Of a DNA stretch of 64,000 nucleotides, positions 1 to 9,965 are shown one piece after another. Both the position numbers and the translations under genes were made by a program. Under the pieces are notes generated by a model that was not told the origin of the DNA, made no database searches, and worked only from the letters and a program-made list of their open reading frames with translations. The stretch comes from Cylindrotheca closterium (lineage: Eukaryota > Bacillariophyta > Bacillariophyceae > Bacillariales > Bacillariaceae), in contig CAKOGP040001792.1 of the NCBI GenBank assembly GCA_933822405.4, forward strand, positions 186,001 through 250,000. Direction: 5' to 3'. How positions within the stretch are numbered: position 1 is the stretch's first letter; each line of letters begins with the position of its first letter.

Positions 1-29
1 AGTTTTCTCCGTCTCGCGCAACCTCAAAG

Positions 30-2528
30 ATGTTGAGCATCCCTCATGGAAACAAATCGACACCGTCTCTTCGGAAATCCAAAAGAGCATTTATCACACC
101 TGATGGTGATGCTTCTGTCGATATGTCTGTCAGCTACAAGGACGAGGCAAGCTTTGATTATTCCAAAGAAAGTGTAAAGAAAACTGATGAACGCATTTGG
201 AGAATGGATCCAATCGATAGTCTCGCCGACTTCATCCTTCAAATTCGAGATAAAGGGAATGGAAAGAGCAGCACATATCATGTTCACAAACACAGGCTTG
301 CATGTGGACGACGAAAGTCAGCACATTTGGACTCTTTGTTCAAGCAACACAGCACCAGTTCGGCTCATTTCTTGTTTTGCAGCAAGTCGTGTGATGTCTT
401 TCCATCTGTGCTCGATTTCATGTATTGTGATGATTCCGAACTGGGGTTCACTACAACAAGTGTGGTCGTCTATAGATGGATTGGCTATGAGCTAAAGATC
501 AAGGCATTAGTCGCTGCTACGACGAGATTCATTCACGAAGATATGCAGGTATCAAACATGACGTCTTATGTCTCAGACATGGAAAACTACGGGAATCTAG
601 GCATGAGGAAGATAATGGCGGAGAAATGTGCATCCAAAATTGAACACATTAGCGAGCTAGACTCCCTTTGGATCCTAATGGACCCCGACCTCTTTCGCGA
701 TACCGTTTCATGCACGCTGATAGATCGGACAAAGACGAGTCAACATCTGAGCATCCTCATAGCTGAGTACACGGCGCTACACAAACACGAAATGAGCAAG
801 GCTATGTTTGGAAATCTCACTTCTTCGACTATTCTCCCCAAGATTGCTCGTGAAGCCGCCCTTCCTCTTCTCGAAATTTGCTTTTCGTACGGGTCTCCTG
901 TAGAATTTGAAGGACTTCAGAAGAGATGCGCTCTTACAATGGCCACATACTGGAAGATTACGAACGAGAACGATCGACAGCGCTTGTTTGCTTTGTTGCG
1001 AAATTTGCCATCCTCATTCTCGGTCGACTTCTTGGAAAAAGTTAATACAGGCAGAACGACGTTGTTGTTGGGGCAAGAGCATCAAAACCTTGAAGGAGAT
1101 CGGGAAGGGGTGAATGAAAATGAAATCGAAAAAGACGACACTTTCAGCATGGGTCAAGATGAGACAGAAGTTATTGGCTGGCAGTTAGATCCTGACTTGA
1201 GTTACAGTGACTGGGTGATTCGAGTAAAGTCGGGAGCCAAGTCCTCTTCTGACGCCTACTATGTGCACAAGCACGTTTTGGCCGTTGGAGACCACAAGAG
1301 TACATTTTTCGCAAGCGTCTTTTCATCAAACCGCAACCAATCTATCACCAGGGGTAGCACAGCTGTTTCTCTTGACCAAGATGCTGCACAAGTGTTTCCC
1401 CGCATGTTGAATTTCATCTATTCCAAGGGCAAGATGCTTGAAATTTGTACACAGACCATTGTGCCACTTCGTTTTCTCGCAAGAACATTCCAGATCTATT
1501 CACTCAACCAGAAAATAATTGAATTTGTCGAAAGAGACCTCTGTGTGGACAATGTGCCTCAGTATCTGGAAAATGCAGATTCTTTCAATGATAAAGGCAT
1601 CACGGCAATGGTGATTGACTTTGTTGCTGCCAACATCGAAGATATCGACATTGATTCGGAATTGCTCAATGTTTTGGAGCCAAGCATCTTCCGCCGTATC
1701 ATTTCCTCCGAAGCAATCGATAACGCTGCTTCCGAATCCTACCATGTGCCAATACTGATTGCCAAATACTTTTTCATTCACGAGCTCGATGAGTCGTTGT
1801 TGGAAGAAATAATATGCACTTACGACATGGACCAGCTTGATTGTTTGAATGCGCTCAAGTTGTTACAGATCATCTGTAGATTGGAAAAGAAGGAATCTTA
1901 CTTTTTCATGACTCTACGAGACAAGTGTACTGAAGTTCTGACAGAAAGCTGGGATGATTTCCGGGCTTCCTTCCGAGACGAAGTCTTTGCCATTATGCTT
2001 ACTCTCGACACGGAGACGGTTGCCGAGATTTTCGACAAGGTCGAAAATCGGTGCTATCAAAATGTTGAAATGGCCGAGCAACGCCTGCTCCCAGTCGAGG
2101 CAGTCACTGCCACTCTGGAAATACCAAGTGAAGTGTTAGACTTCGAACTAAGCCAAGAAAGAAAAGGCGGGAGTGTCATCATGCCTCCATCAAGCAAAGC
2201 AGCACAATTTATAAATCAAGGACAACCGATAGAAGCGGAAAACAGGCAACCCGAGCCAGCAGATGGACGACTCATTGCACCAGTGGAATCCATGGCATCC
2301 GCGCCTTCGGAAGAAATGCGTGTCAGTGCGATGGCATCTGCACCATCAGGGCATTCGGAAGATATCCGCGTCAATACAATGGCATCGTCGCCGTCCAAAG
2401 AACTGGGGACAAGCACAATGGCTTCTGCGCCACCAAAGGAGATCGTGGTACAGCAGCACACTATGGAGCACACTACGGCTCCGGAATCATGCCAGATATT
2501 CTCTTGTGGCTTTATAGCAGCTGAATAG
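30..2528 (+). CDS. Tandem BTB/POZ-domain protein
   Basis: Single-exon 832-aa protein. Two BTB/POZ-like blocks are visible. The first (about residues 56-170) has WRMDPIDSLADF then YHVHKHRLACG. The second (about 385-500) has WQLDPDLSYSDWVIRV then YYVHKHVLAVGD and VFPRMLNFIYS. The VHKH..L..... pattern after a D-F/W-x-I-x-V strand is the usual entry of BTB domains, which act as dimerisation modules or cullin-3 adaptors. Helical regions resembling BACK follow each block. The C-terminus (about 745-820) carries four degenerate MASAPS-type repeats of about 17 residues, low complexity and probably disordered. No Kelch or zinc-finger partner is present. The start is the first ATG, 29 bases from the window edge, so an upstream exon cannot be excluded. 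The BTB call is fairly safe; the cellular role is unknown. Confidence 0.8.
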   Translation: MLSIPHGNKSTPSLRKSKRAFITPDGDASVDMSVSYKDEASFDYSKESVKKTDERIWRMDPIDSLADFILQIRDKGNGKSSTYHVHKHRLACGRRKSAHLDSLFKQHSTSSAHFLFCSKSCDVFPSVLDFMYCDDSELGFTTTSVVVYRWIGYELKIKALVAATTRFIHEDMQVSNMTSYVSDMENYGNLGMRKIMAEKCASKIEHISELDSLWILMDPDLFRDTVSCTLIDRTKTSQHLSILIAEYTALHKHEMSKAMFGNLTSSTILPKIAREAALPLLEICFSYGSPVEFEGLQKRCALTMATYWKITNENDRQRLFALLRNLPSSFSVDFLEKVNTGRTTLLLGQEHQNLEGDREGVNENEIEKDDTFSMGQDETEVIGWQLDPDLSYSDWVIRVKSGAKSSSDAYYVHKHVLAVGDHKSTFFASVFSSNRNQSITRGSTAVSLDQDAAQVFPRMLNFIYSKGKMLEICTQTIVPLRFLARTFQIYSLNQKIIEFVERDLCVDNVPQYLENADSFNDKGITAMVIDFVAANIEDIDIDSELLNVLEPSIFRRIISSEAIDNAASESYHVPILIAKYFFIHELDESLLEEIICTYDMDQLDCLNALKLLQIICRLEKKESYFFMTLRDKCTEVLTESWDDFRASFRDEVFAIMLTLDTETVAEIFDKVENRCYQNVEMAEQRLLPVEAVTATLEIPSEVLDFELSQERKGGSVIMPPSSKAAQFINQGQPIEAENRQPEPADGRLIAPVESMASAPSEEMRVSAMASAPSGHSEDIRVNTMASSPSKELGTSTMASAPPKEIVVQQHTMEHTTAPESCQIFSCGFIAAE

Positions 2529-2649
2529 AAGTTTGTTTCTTTTTCATGATTGTTGAGTCATTTTGTTTCGCTTTATCCCTCTTGAAGTTATTGTAGCAGC
2601 ATAAATTTCAAATATGGCAAGGTAAAATACAACGTATATGCTTCCGTAG

Positions 2650-3534
2650 TTAGTAGCAAGAGTCGATGACAACGTCTTGGGTCAACAGAAGCCGCCTTTC
2701 CCAGATGGGTATAGATGTTGGAGAACGATGGACGACTGGCTTCAGCTGCTGGGAAGAAAACTCGTTCCATCGGTCCCCCACTAGAAGAGCAACTTCGCTG
2801 GTTTGGGCCTGGTATATACTTGCCACGTTCAAGTCCACCCTCAGTTGGTTCTGTTCCTCTGCCGACATGTATACGTCTTGTTCATCCGCAGAATCATCAC
2901 CAAAAGCATCCCAGTTGATTCCTTCTTCTGATTTTATGAGCTCACATCCAGGACCAGTCAAAGCTTGAATCCATCGAATAGGGACATGGTCAATGTGCCA
3001 GAGAGGACACGAGGTCCCCGAACCTCCACGGGAGGCCACCATGCGAGCTTTGTAGTGTTGAACGTCTCTGTCAAAATTGTCCTCACAAAATTCGTAAAAG
3101 TCAATCAGATAAGACTGGAGCGCTGAAACCAATCGTCTATCCAAGGTGCTGCTTGGAGAAAGCTGCTCCAGCAGTTGAATAGCTGCCCGTTCCGCAGCCA
3201 ACGACGGGCCTGCGTCATCGTTTGGATTCCATTGAATGGTGGCTGATGAGTCATTCTGTCGGTCTTGTCGTCTGAGTAAAAGTGTTGGCATCAGCGGTGG
3301 ACAGAGTTCTTCCCAATTGTTGGATAATATTGACGGCGTGAAAGTGGAACAGGAGGACGATAAAGGAGATGCAGTTGACTCGTGTAGACCACAAACAAAA
3401 TTCTTTCTTTCTATCTTCTGACTCAGAGGTCGGACCTTCTGGTGAAGTCTGTTTAAAAACGTTGAAAGCTGAAACGACGAGCATATTGGGAGCACCGTAC
3501 TCCAAAGATGTAACATAAGAACATGATGCTTCAT
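2650..3534 (-). CDS. DUF1826 family protein
   Basis: About 294 aa if started at the ATG at 3534; the frame stays open to 3609, but that extension looks non-coding. The core has the hallmark CPLWHIDHVPIRWIQALTGPG (in two parts: CPLWHIDHVP then RWIQALTGPG), followed by VALLVGDRWNE and a terminal HRSP...ERRLLLTQD block. These are the conserved His/Asp and RLL.T..GPGTE segments of DUF1826 proteins, whose function is unknown. The N-terminus is hydrophobic (MLHLWSTVLPICSSFQL) and could be a signal peptide with an SSF cleavage region, so plastid routing is possible but weak. It converges with the BTB gene (about 120 bases between stops). No intron is needed. Confidence 0.75.
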   Translation of the reverse strand: MKHHVLMLHLWSTVLPICSSFQLSTFLNRLHQKVRPLSQKIERKNFVCGLHESTASPLSSSCSTFTPSILSNNWEELCPPLMPTLLLRRQDRQNDSSATIQWNPNDDAGPSLAAERAAIQLLEQLSPSSTLDRRLVSALQSYLIDFYEFCEDNFDRDVQHYKARMVASRGGSGTSCPLWHIDHVPIRWIQALTGPGCELIKSEEGINWDAFGDDSADEQDVYMSAEEQNQLRVDLNVASIYQAQTSEVALLVGDRWNEFSSQQLKPVVHRSPTSIPIWERRLLLTQDVVIDSCY

Positions 3535-3609
3535 GCTGATATCGTTCGCGAAATAAGTGTACAGATAATCGTGGAAGTAGAATTGTGTGTCTCCTTGTTT
3601 TCTTCGCAA

Positions 3610-4574
3610 ATGTGAGCTTTTTAAAAATCCGGGTACGTACAGTATTTATTACGTGTACATATATAGTCTCGTATTCGTAGATTTTTCATGGTCGTGGTGT
3701 TTTATTTGGTGGTGGACTGATCATGGTGCTTTGCATGTTTGCTATTGTTGTGTGTTACACAGTTGCAAGATGATGCGTGTGTATTGGGTGAAAAAGACTG
3801 ACCATATTTCTGCAGTATAAACACAGAAAAGTTACTGTCGTCGAATGCAAGAGTGAATGTACCGCACATGAATGAGGCTGCGGAGAATTTTGATTGTTGC
3901 TTGGAACCACAGCATGGGTGGGACGAGGAGGGGGGCTGGATATTGGTGTGGTGGCAAATAGAGAGTCGATTCAGGATGTCGAAGCAATAAACTCACGGCT
4001 ACTATGGGTCGACAGAAATAATCTGTGTGACCATTGTCCTCTGATTGGGGGCTGTGGTTTGGTCGCAAGAGAAAATACTTGATTCGCATTACCAAAGGAT
4101 TTGGAATATATCGAAGTAATGATATTCAAGTGAGGAATTCGACGAAGTATATGAAACAGCTGATGGATGTGAAGCTTCTGCAGGCGAGTGAGCGTCATTG
4201 TCGCCCAGAACAAAAAGGCAATCCAGCAGCAGCAATGAACCAACCCCAAAGCAAACCGGCGATGAAGGTCAGTCGCTAGACAACGCTATCACTTGAGCGA
4301 GGAGATCAGTCGGAACATTGGGATATCCTCCCAGCCATGTCTGTGCAGCAAACAAGAGTGCATCCAAACGGCCGGAGTTACACCTGATCTCACTTATCAT
4401 CTTCTTCCCTGCTTATTCTACCTTTTCTTCCGATGGTTCCGTCACTTTGCAGGAGTGGATACAAAGAAAAAACAGGAAATGAAACGGCAAACAAATGGGA
4501 CAAGAATGAAGAAACTAGGCAAAGGAAGAAGATAAGTAAATAGACAACTGTGAAGCTTCTAATAGAATACAGGG
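3610..4574. other. Intergenic stretch without a supported gene
   Basis: About 965 bases between the DUF1826 gene (5' side) and the 3' end of the rRNA methyltransferase gene. Only short frames with no family likeness occur, on both strands. No repeat, tRNA-like fold or transposon remnant was recognised. It should hold the DUF1826 promoter and the methyltransferase 3' UTR. Confidence 0.5.
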
Positions 4575-5640
4575 CTAGTCAGCCATAAGAAACTCCATCG
4601 GCCGACTTTCAGCATTGTCGATCCTTCCTGTTGGATTGACAATGTACATGGCGATAATAGTTCGCCCATACTTTCGATTCCGAATACCCACCATGGTATT
4701 TTTTTCTCCACTGTACACTGGTGGAACTTCGCCCAACAGTTCGATAGGATATTCCAAAAGCACAATTGTATCGTCCTGAACTACTGGAGAGTTGCAGACA
4801 GCATCCATCAATTCGGCATACACGACTTCTTCATATGGCGGGCAAATGGTGATAATACCGAACTTCTCTCCATCAGGAACGCCTACAGCTGTCGGGGTTC
4901 TCAAAAGTTGCAGCACGTCACAGTTGACAATCTGAGTGGTATGGTCGTCCCCATCAAACTGACACCACTTGATATTTCGCTCAATAGCACCACAACAATC
5001 CTCCGACAAATCGCAAAAGGTACAATGCTTAGCACCTCTACTCAGGGATTCCAGACCGACAGAACCCGATCCAGCAAAGCAATCCAAGTGACGAACCGAA
5101 TAATCATACAGCCCAAAGGACGTAAATGTCGAGTAGACAGCTTCTCTCACTTTTCCCATCATGGGTCTCAGGTATACAGAGGGGGAATCGAGTCGTCGCC
5201 CTCTAGCCGACCCACCAAAGATCTTCAGTAAACTGGGATTATTCAACCCTGCTTCTCGAGCCTTTCCCTGGGGTCGCAATCGAGGATTGGCGGAACCACC
5301 GGCTATGGATCGAATGAAATAACAAGTGACAGACCTTAGTTTTTCAGCTTCCATACAATCATTCTACCGTCTTGACTGGTTTCCACTTACTTCCTGCTGT
5401 CTTGAATTCTGAAGGAACGATATGACCCAAGGGATCACGTTTGGCAGATACCTTGCGTCTCAAGTTGGCTGGAATTTCTTCCCGTTTTTGTAACCTTTTC
5501 TTTGGCTTGGCTGCCAATTCAGTAGTTCTCGTCTTTCCATTGGCGGCACCTCCGATGGTGAATGACTGTACAGATTGGGAAACAATCAGTGACATGGCGA
5601 CGATTAGAAGTTTGCGCACCAGTGATATTGACCATGCCAT
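4575..5640 (-). CDS. rsmD: Plastid RsmD-like 16S rRNA (guanine-N2) methyltransferase
   Basis: Two exons, 5640-5391 and 5302-4575, joined across an 88-nt intron with donor GTAAGT and acceptor CATAG (phase 1), give 325 aa. The N-terminus MAWSISLVRKLLIVAMSL...VQSFTIG is a signal peptide with Phe at the predicted cleavage site, a diatom plastid address, followed by a basic stretch. The mature part reads KIFGGSARGRRL, LRPMMGKVREAVYSTF and then the SAM motif LDCFAGSGSVGLE(SLSRGA), all diagnostic of RsmD, which methylates G966 of small-subunit rRNA. Motif IV is CPPYEEV instead of the bacterial DPPF; as I recall, plant RsmD-like proteins also lack Asp here. Role inferred: modification of plastid 16S rRNA. 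Its neighbour at 8007-9557 is a second plastid RNA methyltransferase. Confidence 0.88.
5303..5390 (-). other. Intron of rsmD-like gene
   Basis: 88 nt. The donor GTAAGT (reverse complement at 5385-5390) and an AG acceptor restore the frame between the presequence exon and the catalytic exon. Without it the upstream frame ends at an in-frame stop near 5359. Confidence 0.8.
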
Positions 5641-6094
5641 TATGTTGGTTTGTTATTGCAGGCAAGAAGTGTTCGCTGCTGTGTGATGGGTTCTATTTGA
5701 GGTCTCTCTCGTCAGATATTGAAAAATATTTCGGAGAACATTTTGATTGATTGTTCGTGGGGGTCGGTTTGGGTGCCTGTCCGTCACATCGCATCGTGTT
5801 TGAGTTTGCTGTATACTTTTGGGGGAAGCAATAACGAATGAACGAACAAATAACCCCTGAATATCATCTTCTTTTAAAATCACAATGAGCTCTTATTGCT
5901 ACTGTACCGGTATGTAATCATTCTATTTCAAATTACTTGAGCAATGAGCAAGCATCTAGAGTAGACTGATATAATAAAAGCATGATTAATTCTGCTACCG
6001 CATAGTAGCAAATTCATACTGGTAGTCCTTGAGTGCTTGTGAACTGGGTGGTGGTCCACAACAAGAACCAGTAACCAGGTCCCAAACCTCAATA
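5641..6094. other. Intergenic stretch without a supported gene
   Basis: About 450 bases, AT-richer than the flanking genes, between the 5' end of the rRNA methyltransferase gene and the 3' end of the aminopeptidase gene. Nothing recognisable apart from presumed promoter and 3' UTR sequence. Confidence 0.5.
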
Positions 6095-7769
6095 TTAATC
6101 ATAGGCCGTAGTGCCCTCAATTTCCTTGCTCATGTTATCATCCAGTGTTCGGAAATTGTTAAAGAAGGAAAGAAACAAATCGATTCCATTCTGGAGATCT
6201 GCAATTCCCATGACTTCGCGAACAGAATGCATAGAAAGCTGTGGCATTCCAGCATCCACCACTCGGATACCCGTCAAGGAGGAAATTGTCGGTCCAATGG
6301 TACTGCCACAGGGACAGTCATTACGCACTACAAATTCTTGGACTGTTGAAACGAATGAAGCAAAAGTGATAAAGAGTGAGAAGACTTGATACTGACACCA
6401 ATTTCCCCTTTCTTTCCGAATCTCCCATTCGAGAACACTATATACAGTACGGCAAACATTTTCACTTACTTGGAATATCTGCCTGGCGCCCCAATTCCCG
6501 AACCACAAATCCTGTCAATCCATTTGTAGCATATCGTTGATTGCTATTGGTCTTGATGACCACTCCCGCATTAAGCTTGGGAGAGTGCTTGGCCTCGTGC
6601 TTGCTGGCATAATTAGGATGAATCGCATGGGCCTGGTCAATCGACAAAACAAACGATTTGCGAATGCAAGCATTGTAGAGATCTGGCGAAGTGGTACTAC
6701 CCTGCAGCGCCGACGAGATGCGTTGGATGGCATCCAACATGACGGGAGATCCGGCTCCTTGGGCACTTGTCGAACCAACTTCTTCGTGATCAAAGGCCAC
6801 CATCATGGAAATATCGCTAGAGGCAGCAGGCAACTCTTTTGAATACTGTGTAATCGCCTCCAGGGAAGCAAAGACCGTGGCCAGATTGTCCAAACGTGCC
6901 GAATACAAGAATTCCTTTTTCATTCCTCCCAACTGCGCAGCTTGGGTATCATACAGATTCAATTCAAAATCAATGATATGTTCCACTGGCACTTGTAGCT
7001 TAGAAGCAATCGCTTCCAATAGCAAAGGCTCTTGTCCCTCTCTCCATTCACTTCCGTAGACTTGTTCTTGAACACCTTCTTGCAAGACGTTACCGGCATC
7101 CTTGTTTTCCTTGCTCATGATGCGGTCAGTGGCAATGACTGGCGCCGTATGATTCTCCTTATTGACAGCGAATCCCTTGCGTTCTTCGGCTGACTGTAAA
7201 TGGATGGCCAGAGTGGAGATTCGGGCAATGGGATCCTCCAAATTGACCAGCTTTTGTTGGACCAGTGGCGATTCCGGAGATTTGATCATAACTCGACCAC
7301 TAATGGATAGATCGCGATCAAACCAAGTATGCCAGAGACCACCTCCATAACACTCCACTCCCAATTGAATAGTACCACTGGCAGGATGCGACTTTTGAGA
7401 ACGGGGCTTGACCTTGAGATTGGGCGAATCCGTGTGTCCTCCCACCAAATGAAACCCAAACGGTTTGGAGGCTTCAAACGCAGGACCAACGCAAAAGGCC
7501 ACTAGAGTGGAATGTTCTACTGTATAGTAGTACTTGCCACCAGCTTTTAGCTTGCCCATCAGAGGCTCATTGGCGCTGAGCCCAACAAAACCTTCTCGCT
7601 TCAATTGCGAGATGCAATTGTGGACGGCGTGGAAAGGATCGGGAGAGGCTGACAAGAATTTACATGCCTTTTCTGCCAAGGCGCTATAACGAGCGTAGTC
7701 CGAAGTAATGGCTTTGCGAGCGGCAGTAGTAGTACTCATGGTTTCGTTAGCAAAAGACGCAGTGTACAA
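6095..7769 (-). CDS. DNPEP: Aspartyl aminopeptidase (M18 family)
   Basis: Two exons, 7769-6470 and 6342-6095, around a 127-nt intron (GTAAGT...CAG, phase 1), give 515 aa from the first ATG or 505 aa from the second ATG at 7739, which fits family starts better. M18 metallopeptidases remove N-terminal Asp/Glu using two zinc ions. The protein shows FHAVHNCISQL near the N-terminus, VGGHTDSPNLKVKP (zinc His and Asp), SARLDNLATVFASLEA (bridging Asp), AFDHEEVGSTSAQGAGSP (catalytic and zinc Glu pair), and in exon 2 QEFVVRNDCPCGSTIGP and MPQLSMHSVREV (last zinc His). Length matches the family (about 450-510). No convincing targeting signal is seen, so it is probably cytosolic or vacuolar. Confidence 0.95.
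6343..6469 (-). other. Intron of aspartyl aminopeptidase gene
   Basis: 127 nt with a GTAAGT donor (reverse complement at 6464-6469) and a CAACAG acceptor. It joins DIP to QEFVVRND, continuous in the M18 family. Confidence 0.85.
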
Positions 7770-8006
7770 ATAGAGTAGAAGTCCAAAGACAAAGACTGTG
7801 GAGTTTGTTGTTTACGATGCTGATGCTTATGATGATGGACTGATGACAATCTATTATTTGGAATACCGCGGAACGAATCTGAAATCTTTGATTAGTTCGA
7901 CAATCTAGGTCTTTCAGTCGTCCGGTCAGTTGGAAACCATCTTCACCCATCACATCATGCAGGAAGCTTCCAAAATATTTCAAAATCCATCACCATCATC
8001 ATCATC

Positions 8007-9557
8007 ATGGCGCATTGTCGTGGCATCTCCTTCTTTTTTGCAGTTTGGATAATATTGCCTCTTGCCAATGGCTTTATCATAAATCCGCCATCTGTGTCGA
8101 GGAATTCAAAGACATCCTTGAGCGCTGGGTCGTCACACATTGCTGGAGAGGCGCACTCCTCGTTGTCGTCTTCGGCACCTTCTTCTTATCTGGCAACCTG
8201 CATCCCAGGTCTTGCACCTGCTTTGGCAGAAGAATTGGAGGGAATTCATCCAGAGATTACAGATATCTCACAATCTGGGAATGCAGCCGTCACCTTTACT
8301 GCGACGAGAGAGGCATCTCTAAATGTTCTTTGCTGGACACGCACGGCACATCGATTATTGGAATTGGTTGCAGCTACAAATCAAGAGGATCAACTTTACG
8401 ATAAGAATGATATCCATACTTTCATCAACCAGGAAGTGAACGTACGGGATCTTCTTGGCGACGGTATGGGAGGTCTTTTGACCCTTTCAGTGAAAGCAAT
8501 CCTCAATAATTCACGACAATTACCAAAGGATTTGTCGCATTCCCACTATACAGCCCTTTCCATAAAGAATGCGCTTTGCGACGTTGTTCGTGATATGAGA
8601 GGCGATCGGCCGGATGTAGATATTGATAATCCGGATGTACCATTGGTTGCCATGCTTCGCGGTTACAATGGTGGGGCATCCCTCTCTTTGTACCGTAGTC
8701 TTCACCCACCAGGCAGTCTTCACAAACGTGGCTATCGTCAAGGGTCAGCAATTCACAAAGCAGCAATGAAAGAATCACTAGCTGCAGGATTGCTGATGGA
8801 GGCTGGGTGGAAGGGACGAGTGGATGCAGCACGGAACGGACACGACAAAAAGTCAAACATTTGTCTCATTGACCCCATGGCGGGAAGTGGCTCTCTCATA
8901 CTGGAAGCTGCGATGATGGCAGCGGACATTTCACCTGGTCTGATGAGGATTCGATGTCAGGTACCTGGGCAAAGCAGTCCTCCCGTCATTCGTTGGAAGT
9001 CAGAGTTGGATACCACCAAGTTGTGGAAAGAAATTCTGTTGGATGCTTCGAATCGTGCCAAAACCGGGCTTGAGTGGATACGAAGTGATCAGACGCAATT
9101 GGTGCTCCGAGCGAATGACATTCATGCTGGAGCTGTGGAAATACTTGAGGATTCTGCAGAAGCTGCTGGCTTGCTGACTCTAATCGATGTGAGCAGTATG
9201 GACTGCTTCGATTTGCAAATGAATGAGAAAGATGCATCCTGTTTGGTTGTCACAAATCCGCCATGGGGTGTGCGCCTAACAGAAGATGTTACAATGAGTT
9301 GGGATGCTTTGAGGCATTTTCTGAGAGACGTTTGTCCAGACAACACAGAGGCATGGGTACTCTCAGGGCACAAAGCAGCTACTGCAAGTCTAAAACTGAA
9401 GCGAAACAAAATGGTTCCAATTCAAACGGGGGACCAAGATCTTCGTTGGGTTCAATACATCATAAGCAGCAATCAAGAACGAAGGAAGGTCCACAAAACT
9501 GGAAAGCAAACATTGTCTACATCAACAAGTGGCGATAGAGGAGATGATTCGTGGTAG
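8007..9557 (+). CDS. Plastid RlmL/UPF0020-type RNA methyltransferase (THUMP + Rossmann)
   Basis: Single exon, 516 aa. The N-terminus MAHCRGISFFFAVWIILPLANGFII is a signal peptide with ANGF at the cleavage site, so plastid import is likely. After a Ser-rich linker, a THUMP-like region starts near residue 64 (ATCIPGLAPALAEEL), as in RlmL/RlmK and Trm14 proteins. The segment LYRSLHPPGSLHKRGYR is the conserved pre-catalytic motif of this family. SAM motif I is DPMAGSGSLILEAA (about residue 289) and motif IV is TNPPWGVRL (about 417), fitting N2-guanine methylation of RNA. The likely substrate is plastid 23S rRNA, by analogy with bacterial RlmL; the exact base is inference. It is divergently placed from the aminopeptidase gene (237 bases apart). 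Confidence 0.88.
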   Translation: MAHCRGISFFFAVWIILPLANGFIINPPSVSRNSKTSLSAGSSHIAGEAHSSLSSSAPSSYLATCIPGLAPALAEELEGIHPEITDISQSGNAAVTFTATREASLNVLCWTRTAHRLLELVAATNQEDQLYDKNDIHTFINQEVNVRDLLGDGMGGLLTLSVKAILNNSRQLPKDLSHSHYTALSIKNALCDVVRDMRGDRPDVDIDNPDVPLVAMLRGYNGGASLSLYRSLHPPGSLHKRGYRQGSAIHKAAMKESLAAGLLMEAGWKGRVDAARNGHDKKSNICLIDPMAGSGSLILEAAMMAADISPGLMRIRCQVPGQSSPPVIRWKSELDTTKLWKEILLDASNRAKTGLEWIRSDQTQLVLRANDIHAGAVEILEDSAEAAGLLTLIDVSSMDCFDLQMNEKDASCLVVTNPPWGVRLTEDVTMSWDALRHFLRDVCPDNTEAWVLSGHKAATASLKLKRNKMVPIQTGDQDLRWVQYIISSNQERRKVHKTGKQTLSTSTSGDRGDDSW

Positions 9558-9965
9558 TCCAACGAAACCTAGACAATAACTAACACCCGCAAGTAAGCAA
9601 GAAGTGGAGGCACGAGGATGAAGTGAGAAATTCTGGCAAGACGTCTTTGTCAATAGTATATACGCGCCATGGATCCGAAAAAGCTCTGTCATCCATGAAA
9701 CATTTACGATAGCAGTCTTTATTATCATGATGTTTCGAGCGACTAGGTATCAGTGAGGATATTGCAATTCATTGGAAGTCTCGGTTCCAATGTGGACGTC
9801 CCATTGTTGTGTGCAAAAAGACAATAGAGCACATGGCAATAATATGTTTTAAAAAATAGTGACTTTGAAGAGAACAGTTTTTAGAAGACGATCGGCAGTT
9901 GACTTCAATACCGTCTTGGGTTGCCACGTCAAATAATCCTACCCTTTTGGGTACCAGTATGTGCC
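9558..9965. other. Intergenic stretch between convergent genes
   Basis: About 400 bases between the 3' ends of the RNA methyltransferase and kinase genes. No feature seen beyond presumed 3' UTRs. Confidence 0.45.
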
